From: Psychrobacter sp. AH5
GTDB lineage: Bacteria > Pseudomonadota > Gammaproteobacteria > Pseudomonadales > Moraxellaceae
Assembly (NCBI RefSeq): GCF_040371085.1
Contig: NZ_JAMBMT010000001.1
Coordinates: 620,001 to 684,000, forward strand
Length of the DNA: 64,000 nt
Direction: 5' to 3'
The position numbers were made by a program, and so were the translations under genes. Of this stretch, positions 57,114 to 64,000 are shown piece by piece. Position 1 is the first letter of the stretch, and every line of letters starts with the position of its first letter. The notes under the pieces are model-generated. The model ran no database searches. It saw only the letters and a list, made by a program, of their open reading frames with translations, and was not told where the DNA came from.

Positions 57114-60011
57114 CTACATATAATTCTCGATGCTAGGGCAAGAACACATAAGGTTCTTATCGCCATAAACATCATCGATACGCCCGACACTTGGCCAGAA
57201 CTTATTGGCGCGGATATACGGTAATGGGAAAGCGGCTGTCTCACGGCTGTACGGATGTGACCACTCTTCACTAGTGATAACAGCAGCGGTGTGCGGAGCA
57301 TTGACTACTGGATTATCCTCTAATGTCCAACCCTCATCGCCTGATTTGGCTTTCATGATCTCCGCTTTGATCGATTTTAGCGCACTAATAAAGCGATCAA
57401 GCTCCTCTTTAGACTCAGATTCAGTCGGCTCAATCATCAGCGTACCGGCAACAGGGAAGCTCATGGTTGGCGCATGGAAGCCATAATCCATCAAGCGTTT
57501 AGCAATGTCGCTCTCACTAATGCCTGTCTCGTCTTTGAGCGGACGGATATCGATGATACATTCGTGGGCAACGCGGCCGTTTTTGCCTGCATAGAGTACC
57601 GGATAGTCGTCTTTGAGCTGATCAGCGACGTAGTTGGCATTTAGCAGCGCTAAGTTTGTCGCCTCAAGTAAGCCATCACGGCCCATCATGGTGATATACA
57701 TCCACGAGATCGGTAGAATGCTCGCTGAACCATAAGGAGCGGCCGATACTGCTGAGCATTGATTTGGGGCGTTGTGTACTGGCACAACCGTGTGGTTGGC
57801 CTTAAACGGGGCCAAATGTGCTTGCATACCGATAGGACCCATACCTGGACCACCGCCGCCATGAGGGATACAGAAAGTCTTATGCAAGTTCATGTGTAGC
57901 ACGTCTGCACCTACCTCTGCTGGCTGCATGATAGCGACCTGAGCATTCATGTTGGCGCCATCCATATAGACCTGACCGCCATGGCTATGAATAAGGTCAC
58001 AAATCTTGCGGATACCTTCTTCAAACACTCCATGAGTTGAGGGATAAGTAATCATCAGCGCGCCTAGATTAGCGCTGTGCTCTTCGCATTTCGCGGTTAA
58101 GTCCTCAATATCGACGTTACCGTTGTCATCGGTTTTGACTACCACCACTTCCATACCCATCATAATAGCGGTGGCAGGGTTAGTACCGTGTGCCGACATA
58201 GGGATTAGGCAGATATTGCGATTGGTTTCTCCCAAGGACTCATGGTAGCGACGAATGGCTAGAATACCGGCGTATTCACCAGAAGCGCCAGAGTTTGGCT
58301 GCATAGAGATATCATCAAAACCGGTGATGGCTTTGAGCTGCTCTTGTAAGCTATCGATCATCTCAATATAACCTGAGACTTGATCGAGCGGTGCAAACGG
58401 ATGGACATTAGCAAATTCAGGCCAAGTGATAGGCAACATCTCGCTAGTAGCGTTGAGCTTCATGGTACAGCTGCCTAGAGCAATCATACTGCGGTTCATT
58501 GCCAGATCTTTATCTTCCAAAGACTTTAGGTAGCGGAGCATCTCATGCTCAGTATGATGCGAGTTAAATACCGGATGGCTCAAGATATCATCGGTACGCA
58601 GATGCGCCTCATCTAATGAGACCGTAGCCGCCTCTGGTAGCTCATGCGCTTTATTAACAAATAGCTGGGTTAAGACTTTAAAGTCCTCTTCGTCACTGGT
58701 TTCACTAAAAGCCACCCCAATCTTGGTCTCATCAAAACGCCATAAGTTATAGCCGACGTTATCCGCGTTCTCAAAAATCTCTGTCGCTAGCTGCTCTGAA
58801 CCACAATCGACGACGACAGTATCAAAGAACTGCTCATGTACCACGCTAAGTTTATTTTCACCGTTAGCCTTAATTACCTTGGCAAAAGCAGTCGCAAAGG
58901 CATGAATACGGGTAGCGATACGCTTGACGCCACTTGGGCCATGATAAACAGCGTACATACCTGCGAGGTTGGCTAGCAACACTTGTGAGGTACAGATATT
59001 GGAGTTGGCTTTTTCACGGCGAATATGCTGCTCACGCGTTTGTAACGCCATACGTAGAGCAGTATTGCCTTGCGCGTCTTTAGATACGCCAATGATACGG
59101 CCTGGCGCTGAGCGTTTGGCTTTATCAGTAAAGGCGAAGTAAGCGGCGTGCGGACCACCATAGCCCATAGGAATACCGAAACGCTGCGTGCTACCTAGCG
59201 CCACATCAGCGCCCATATCAGCAGGGGACTTGAGCAACACTAAGCTCATGATATCACTTACCACACTGACATAAGTTTTCTTTTCTTTTACTGCGCTGAT
59301 GACGTCAGTTAGATCCTGAACATCGCCCTCTTTACCAACGTATTGGAAGATAGCGCCGAAATAATCGCCTGATTTGGCTAATTCAAAGTCACCGACGATG
59401 ACTTCCCAGCCAAAGTACTTGGCGCGGGTATGAATGACATCTAAAGTTTGCGGATAGATACGCTCATCAACAAAAAACTGCGTTGATTTGCTTTTACTCA
59501 TGCGCTTAGACATCGCCATCGCTTCCGCTGCTGCGGTGGCTTCGTCAAGTAGGGAGGCGCCTGCCATCTCAAGGCCAGTCAGATCGATACAAACTTGTTG
59601 AAAATTAAGCAAAGCCTCCAAGCGACCTTGCGCGATTTCGGCTTGATACGGGGTGTAAGCAGTATACCAGCCTGGGTTTTCAAGCACGTTACGCTGAATA
59701 ACCGCGGGCATACGCACCGGCGAGTAACCTTGTCCGATATAGCTCTTATTGACAGTAACTTTGTCCGCCATCTTACGTAGCTTAGCTAAAGCGGCATGCT
59801 CGCTCATGGCTAGTGGCAAGTCTAGGTCTTTATGCAAGCGTACTGGCTCTGGCACCGTATCATCGATAAAGCTTGCCATGTCTTGGTAGCCAATTGCGCT
59901 TAGAAGATCAGCTTGCTTGCTTTCATTTGAGCCTAAGTGACGATATACAAATTCAGACTCATTGAATAAACCTTTAAAAGTATCGAACGTCGGTTTTTGA
60001 GAAGTAGTCAT
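57114..60011 (-). CDS. gcvP: Glycine dehydrogenase (decarboxylating), P-protein
   Basis: A 965-aa PLP enzyme of full P-protein length: N-terminal [32 protein letters not shown], and the PLP lysine in [20 protein letters not shown]. It decarboxylates glycine and passes the aminomethyl group to lipoyl-GcvH. It is the last gene of the minus-strand gcv operon, separated from gcvH by a nitroreductase gene. Confidence 0.97.
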   Translation of the reverse strand: MTTSQKPTFDTFKGLFNESEFVYRHLGSNESKQADLLSAIGYQDMASFIDDTVPEPVRLHKDLDLPLAMSEHAALAKLRKMADKVTVNKSYIGQGYSPVRMPAVIQRNVLENPGWYTAYTPYQAEIAQGRLEALLNFQQVCIDLTGLEMAGASLLDEATAAAEAMAMSKRMSKSKSTQFFVDERIYPQTLDVIHTRAKYFGWEVIVGDFELAKSGDYFGAIFQYVGKEGDVQDLTDVISAVKEKKTYVSVVSDIMSLVLLKSPADMGADVALGSTQRFGIPMGYGGPHAAYFAFTDKAKRSAPGRIIGVSKDAQGNTALRMALQTREQHIRREKANSNICTSQVLLANLAGMYAVYHGPSGVKRIATRIHAFATAFAKVIKANGENKLSVVHEQFFDTVVVDCGSEQLATEIFENADNVGYNLWRFDETKIGVAFSETSDEEDFKVLTQLFVNKAHELPEAATVSLDEAHLRTDDILSHPVFNSHHTEHEMLRYLKSLEDKDLAMNRSMIALGSCTMKLNATSEMLPITWPEFANVHPFAPLDQVSGYIEMIDSLQEQLKAITGFDDISMQPNSGASGEYAGILAIRRYHESLGETNRNICLIPMSAHGTNPATAIMMGMEVVVVKTDDNGNVDIEDLTAKCEEHSANLGALMITYPSTHGVFEEGIRKICDLIHSHGGQVYMDGANMNAQVAIMQPAEVGADVLHMNLHKTFCIPHGGGGPGMGPIGMQAHLAPFKANHTVVPVHNAPNQCSAVSAAPYGSASILPISWMYITMMGRDGLLEATNLALLNANYVADQLKDDYPVLYAGKNGRVAHECIIDIRPLKDETGISESDIAKRLMDYGFHAPTMSFPVAGTLMIEPTESESKEELDRFISALKSIKAEIMKAKSGDEGWTLEDNPVVNAPHTAAVITSEEWSHPYSRETAAFPLPYIRANKFWPSVGRIDDVYGDKNLMCSCPSIENYM

Positions 60012-60092
60012 GACAGTCCTTATTAGCGTTTGAGAAGAGACGCAAAATTAAAGTACAAAATAGTAGTAGATGAATAGAATAAAGCCAAAGAA

Positions 60093-60950
60093 TTAAACGT
60101 AATGTACCGATTGCTGTTGATTAAAGCGAAACTGCTCATGATAAATACCATTATCAGCTCGCTCGCCGGCACCAATCATCATTACGATATGATGGTCATC
60201 GGTAAGGTTAAGTAGTTGCTTCATAGCCGGCTCATCAAAACCGCCCATCGGACAGCTATCAAAACCATGTGCTCTTAGCGCTAGCATCAAGTTCTCTGCG
60301 GCCAAAGCGGTATTATTAGTAGCCCAGTTTTTGATATCGTCAAAAGTATAGTAGGGCGATTTGATAGGCCCTTTGACTTGTCTAAAGACTTTGGTAGCAC
60401 TCCATTTGGCCGCTGAGATCACATTAACAGGACCACGTAAAAAGTCTAAGGTCACCACTTTGGTATAGTAGTCTTTGACCTTTTTGGGTACCGGCTGATC
60501 CGGATATTCCTTAAGGATTTGCTGAGCATTATCATGCCAGTTGTCAGTACGTGCTACCACTGCTATCAGGCGCGCTGCGGTTCTGGCGGCATTTTGATTC
60601 ATACAGTTTTTGATCGCGCGTTTGCGCTTGTCAGTACTATCAATGACATAAAACTCCCAAGGCTGCAGATTGCTAGAGTTCGGCGCAAGCATAGCCAGAC
60701 GCAGACAGTCTGCCATGACGTCATCTGGAATAGGCGTATCGGTAAAGCGGCGCACGGAGCGACGCGACTCAACCACTTGCGTAAAAGCCTCTAGCTGCGG
60801 GGTATGATTAGGCATAGCCAAATCGGTTTGAGCCGTTTGCTCGCTTTGATGAATTTGACGATTATTATCAATATCAGCAGTCATATCAGAATCCGGGCTT
60901 GTATTATGGGTAATACCAGTCTTATAGGCATTGTCAAGGCTTAGTATCAC
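60093..60950 (-). CDS. Nitroreductase-family flavoprotein inside the gcv operon
   Basis: Up to 285 aa. The nitroreductase fold has ESRRSVRRFTDTPIPDDV (FMN phosphate-binding Arg/Ser), MLAPNSSNLQPWEFYVID, WATNNTALAAENLMLALRAHG and CPMGGFDE. About 55 polar N-terminal residues precede the fold; the true start may be ATG 60884 or 60815, none with a good ribosome binding site. It lies between gcvH (115 bp) and gcvP (81 bp), same strand. Substrate unknown. Confidence 0.85.
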   Translation of the reverse strand: MILSLDNAYKTGITHNTSPDSDMTADIDNNRQIHQSEQTAQTDLAMPNHTPQLEAFTQVVESRRSVRRFTDTPIPDDVMADCLRLAMLAPNSSNLQPWEFYVIDSTDKRKRAIKNCMNQNAARTAARLIAVVARTDNWHDNAQQILKEYPDQPVPKKVKDYYTKVVTLDFLRGPVNVISAAKWSATKVFRQVKGPIKSPYYTFDDIKNWATNNTALAAENLMLALRAHGFDSCPMGGFDEPAMKQLLNLTDDHHIVMMIGAGERADNGIYHEQFRFNQQQSVHYV

Positions 60951-61065
60951 CAGTGCTTGTATCGACTTTTAGTATTGAGAGGCGGATAAGATGAATAGAT
61001 TTTGAAAATTAAAATAGATACCAATGTACGTCAGCACACCAGTATCTACTTTTTATCAGGATAGA

Positions 61066-61446
61066 TTACAGCTCGCTTTCGTACTCATCAGCGGTCAATA
61101 ATGCTTCGTAGTCTTCCATATTGTCAGGCTTCATTCTAAAGAACCAACCTTCGCCATAAGGGTCTGAGTTGATGATTTCAGGATCGTCTTCAAGCGCTTC
61201 ATTGATAGCTACAATCTCGCCTGAAAGAGGAGCATAGACGTCAGAGGCGGCTTTGACGGACTCAACGACTGAGATCTCATCATCAACAGCGATAGTATCG
61301 CCAACATCAGGAAGCTCAACGAATACCACATCGCCTAATAAATCTTGGGCATGATCGGTGATGCCGACAGTGATAGTACCGTCATCTTCTAAACGTAGCC
61401 ACTCATGGCTTGCGATATACTTTAATTCTGCTGGGATATTGCTCAT
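61066..61446 (-). CDS. gcvH: Glycine cleavage H-protein
   Basis: A 126-aa lipoyl carrier. Start at ATG 61446 with GGAGAG at ideal spacing; the in-frame TTG at 61458 overlaps that site. [20 protein letters not shown], and the lipoylated lysine in [14 protein letters not shown]. It shuttles the aminomethyl group between P, T and L proteins. Middle of the operon. Confidence 0.97.
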   Translation of the reverse strand: MSNIPAELKYIASHEWLRLEDDGTITVGITDHAQDLLGDVVFVELPDVGDTIAVDDEISVVESVKAASDVYAPLSGEIVAINEALEDDPEIINSDPYGEGWFFRMKPDNMEDYEALLTADEYESEL

Positions 61447-61561
61447 GGTTCTCTCCAAATAATAGAGGGTGGTTTGTAATAAATAACACTTTAATCAATT
61501 AACGCCGCTTTGTAAGCTAAAGACAATAATATCAGGCAAAGCAAAGTTAAACCAAATAATA

Positions 61562-62746
61562 TTAGTCAAACTGCTGCTGACCATTACGTACAAAAGGTAA
61601 TTTCAGTACGCGCACGTCGACGAATTTGCCTTTACCGCGTAGATCGATCTGTACTTTATCGTCCTCTGAGAGGCTAGCGGGTACGCGGGCAATAGCGATA
61701 GAGTTTTTTAGGCTAGGCGAGAAAGTACCGCTAGTAATGATGCCGGTTTGCTCATTATCTGTGCCTTGATTGATAGTGACCTCCATCCCTTCACGTAGCA
61801 CGCCGCGGCTGGTCATCAATAGACCTACCTGCTTCATCGCAGTATTGTCCTCTTTTGCCTGCTTACGTTTACTTACTAGGGCTTCACGGCCAATAAAGTC
61901 GCGCTCATCTTTTAGCGCTAAAGTCCAGCCCATGTTGCACTCATACGGACTGACATTATCATCCATATCATGACCATAAAGGTTCATTCCCGCTTCCATG
62001 CGCAAGGTGTCACGTGCGCCAAGGCCAGCAGGCTTGATATCAGTATCCTTTAGTAAGTCAAAAAACTCTGGCGCATCATTGCCATGCATAATGACTTCAA
62101 CACCATCTTCACCCGTATAGCCGGTACGCGCGACAAACCAATCTTGGCCTTCAATATCTGTCAAATCAGCACCCACAAAAGGCTTTAGAGCTGCTAAAGT
62201 ATCCGCCCAGCTTGGTTTAGCTTGCGTAAGCTTCTCAACCGCTTTAGGACCTTGCACAGCTATCATCGCAAGCTCAGTACGCTCATTCAAAGTGACATCG
62301 AAGCCTTCAGCGACTTTATGGAACTGCGCCATATCTTTATCGCGAGTCGCGGCGTTTGAGACGATACGGTACGCTGTCTCATCTTCATTCATCAAGTAAA
62401 CAATTAGATCATCAATGATACCGCCTTGCTCATTAAGCATAGGCGAGTACAGCGCTTTGCCTACCGTTTTGAGCTTATCAACATCGTTAGCTAGCAGCTT
62501 TTGTAACCAAGCTTTGCTATCTTTGCCAGCCACATCAACCACCACCATGTGCGAGACGTCAAACATCCCCGCATCAGTACGCACGGCTTCATGCTCTTCG
62601 ATTTGTGAACCGTAATGAATTGGTAGCTCCCAACCGGAGAAATCAACAAGTTTGCCATTACTATCTACATGCGACTGATAAAGAGGCGTGCGCTGAGGGG
62701 CTTGATTAGCTGTAGAGTCGGTATTTTGAGTATTGGTATCGGTCAT
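61562..62746 (-). CDS. gcvT: Glycine cleavage T-protein (aminomethyltransferase)
   Basis: A 394-aa folate enzyme: [57 protein letters not shown] and [18 protein letters not shown]. It transfers the methylene to tetrahydrofolate. First gene of the operon, 177 bp after a tandem glycine riboswitch. AAGGA precedes the ATG. Confidence 0.97.
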   Translation of the reverse strand: MTDTNTQNTDSTANQAPQRTPLYQSHVDSNGKLVDFSGWELPIHYGSQIEEHEAVRTDAGMFDVSHMVVVDVAGKDSKAWLQKLLANDVDKLKTVGKALYSPMLNEQGGIIDDLIVYLMNEDETAYRIVSNAATRDKDMAQFHKVAEGFDVTLNERTELAMIAVQGPKAVEKLTQAKPSWADTLAALKPFVGADLTDIEGQDWFVARTGYTGEDGVEVIMHGNDAPEFFDLLKDTDIKPAGLGARDTLRMEAGMNLYGHDMDDNVSPYECNMGWTLALKDERDFIGREALVSKRKQAKEDNTAMKQVGLLMTSRGVLREGMEVTINQGTDNEQTGIITSGTFSPSLKNSIAIARVPASLSEDDKVQIDLRGKGKFVDVRVLKLPFVRNGQQQFD

Positions 62747-62922
62747 AACAAATCCTTGTGTTTATGCTATCTGGACTATAGAGAATTAATTCTTAATAGT
62801 ACAAATTGAGCAGTTAAACAATAGTGAGAGACAAAAATGCAAGATGTAAACCTTACAATAAAGGGTGACACAAAATAAAGCCACACAAACAGACACTAAT
62901 GGTCAATTTGTGTTTAAGCCCT

Positions 62923-63257
62923 ATCTGTCCTGTGACCTGAGATTTTCAACAGACTATATAGCTATGAATTATCACTTTTATTAAAGCAAAAGTAATAGTC
63001 GCCATGATAGCCTATTTTCTCCCCTTCGGTGGGCAAAGCACTAATGGTCTTTGCCGCTCTCCAGATTTGTTATGCCATGATATGAGTGCTAATGATAATT
63101 TATTTGACTAATATTCAAACTTATCATTTGACTATAAATAGGCATGTGTTTTTCAGTCCTTTTACCTGAGCGATTAGCAGGGTAGATGCGCCTTCGGTGG
63201 TTGTGTGGTCATTGATGGCTATTTATTGGCTTAATCACAAAACTCTCTCCTGAAATA
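62923..63257 (-). promoter_or_regulatory. Tandem glycine riboswitch upstream of gcvT
   Basis: Two aptamers on minus. Aptamer 1 (63151-63257): TTTCAGGAGAGAG, then ACCACCGAAGGCGCA, then CGCTCAGGTAAAAGGACTGAAA, with P1 TTTCAG/CTGAAA. Aptamer 2 (62923-63066): ATCTGGAGAGCGG, CCACCGAAGGGG, then ATCTCAGGTCACAGGACAGAT, with P1 ATCTG/CAGAT. Aptamer 2 has a long variable stem. Both cores carry the family's CCGAAGG and CTCAGG-AGGAC blocks. A CACAAA..TTTGTG hairpin lies downstream (about 62880-62915). In this setting glycine normally turns gcv expression on. Confidence 0.93.
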
Positions 63258-63264
63258 CCCTTTT

Positions 63265-63293
63265 ATTATGAAAGGTTCATAGCTGTTTTACAA
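63265..63293 (-). promoter_or_regulatory. Sigma-70-type promoter of the gcv operon
   Basis: On minus: TTGTAA (63288-63293), a 17-bp spacer, CATAAT (63265-63270). The predicted start near 63258 coincides with the first base of the riboswitch. Confidence 0.7.
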
Positions 63294-63501
63294 GGCATCA
63301 CCGCCTTTAATAGCAATTAATTTTTAAAATCGTGGATTATAGCTGTCTTTTTTGGCTAACTATCTACTAACTAAAAGTCACTACTGATAATTAGCCGAAT
63401 TATGCTAGGCTACTGAATAATAATTTTGATAGCTTTTATAACCTTAACAAGCTTTGATAACTTGGATTGTTTTATAACCGTTTAATAAATAGGTGACACT
63501 G

Positions 63502-63822
63502 ATGCATTGTGATATTTATAAATTTCCCAAACACTCTGATATGTACGTTTATATCGCTCGTCCTGATTATCCTGATGATACCGATGAGATTAGAGACTGG
63601 CTAAGTGTTTTGCCCAAAGATTTTAGAGCAGGACTAGGTGCTAGTCAGTTCGTTATGCACTTAGATTTAGGCAATACCGAAAAACTTGCTCGCGTAGACA
63701 AAGCAGAGGTACTAACCAAACTACAATCGCAAGGCTACTTTGTGCAAATGCCGCCACAAGATGTGATGCGCCGGCAAGCTGAGATGCGCGCGAAAGAGGC
63801 GCAAGATAATAAGTACGATTGA
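63502..63822 (+). CDS. ycgL: YcgL-domain protein
   Basis: A 106-aa protein of the YcgL family. Start at ATG 63502 (MHCDIYKF), with GGTGA upstream; an in-frame GTG lies at 63493. MYVYIARPDYPDDTDEI, LVMHLDL-type strand, LQSQGYFVQMPP. A small alpha/beta fold of unknown role. A charged tail follows. Confidence 0.9.
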   Translation: MHCDIYKFPKHSDMYVYIARPDYPDDTDEIRDWLSVLPKDFRAGLGASQFVMHLDLGNTEKLARVDKAEVLTKLQSQGYFVQMPPQDVMRRQAEMRAKEAQDNKYD

Positions 63823-63829
63823 TAAAACC

Positions 63830-63938
63830 TACTCTCGTAGCTTAGCTTGATAGTCAGTGCACCTTTATCTTAACTCGTGATAAACTAGCGGCTTAATTTG
63901 GGCAATTTTATCTCTTTAGGCAAGACGCTACGAGAGTA
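63830..63938. repeat. Inverted repeat, 12-bp perfect arms
   Basis: TACTCTCGTAGC (63830-63841) and GCTACGAGAGTA (63927-63938) enclose 85 bp without a frame. A possible short mobile or structural element downstream of ycgL. Confidence 0.45.
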
Positions 63939-63978
63939 ATCTGCCACCAGATCTACGAACGCAGGTAATTGAATACGC

Positions 63979-64000
63979 ATGGATTGGTTAAAAGGTCTTT
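63979..64000 (+). CDS. Possible start of a gene cut by the window edge
   Basis: ATG at 63979 followed by codons for DWLKGL, with GCAGGTAA about 11 bp upstream. Too short to identify. Confidence 0.3.

Noticed and set aside
1..64000. CRISPR array, prophage, tRNA or rRNA genes
   Set aside because: No regularly spaced direct repeats, phage genes or RNA-gene signatures were seen on reading.

Overview
The window looks like a chromosomal segment of a Psychrobacter-like bacterium (Moraxellaceae, Gammaproteobacteria). The evidence is moderate-to-low GC, a cbb3 oxidase cluster, a single-permease Lol transporter, MetZ-type methionine synthesis and the overall gene repertoire. This assignment is inference from gene content; no rRNA or other marker gene is present. 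I found no tRNA, rRNA, CRISPR array, prophage or replication origin.

1-14100: a tellurium-resistance-type (ter) stress locus. A minus-strand operon (PRTase-TRSP protein, HAD phosphatase, StiP-like protein, CitE-like lyase running off the left edge) and a separate ATP-grasp ligase form the 'nucleoside-like metabolite' module known from ter clusters. A SotB-like MFS exporter sits between them. Next come TerA, a TerZ/TerX-type TerD-domain protein, an AIM24-family protein, TerE, a DUF475 (TerC-like) membrane protein and TerD. A preQ0/preQ1 transporter gene (yhhQ) with a compact preQ1-I riboswitch is embedded in the locus. TerB, classical TerC and TerF are not in the window.

14200-22300: the rRNA methyltransferase gene rlmKL, then a two-component system. 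The response regulator is on plus; the histidine kinase is on minus, in an apparent operon with two small paralogous secreted Cys proteins. Beyond it lies a secreted-protein gene broken by an 862-bp IS5-family element. Removing the element plus one TA target copy restores the reading frame and signal peptide exactly.

22300-36200: MscS channel, a dihydrolipoyl dehydrogenase-type flavoprotein, Bcp peroxiredoxin, a small secreted protein, queC, ttcA, and the respiratory cluster ccoNOQP-ccoG-ccoH. An approximately 1-kb non-coding stretch with an orphan terminator hairpin follows, then an SCP2-domain gene.

36200-57000: mostly housekeeping genes, including the lipoprotein exporter lolC/F-lolD, comEC (with a degenerate C-terminal hydrolase domain), sppA, hydrolases, a CPBP protease, dusA, an MHS-type MFS transporter, a ClsC-like lipoprotein, metZ, ybaB, recR (TTG start) and rnd.

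57000-64000: the glycine cleavage operon gcvT-gcvH-(nitroreductase)-gcvP on the minus strand, preceded by a promoter and a tandem glycine riboswitch, then ycgL. Several palindromic intergenic elements occur (2997-3113, 26067-26124, 54074-54147, 63830-63938). Two of them are related copies in opposite orientation.
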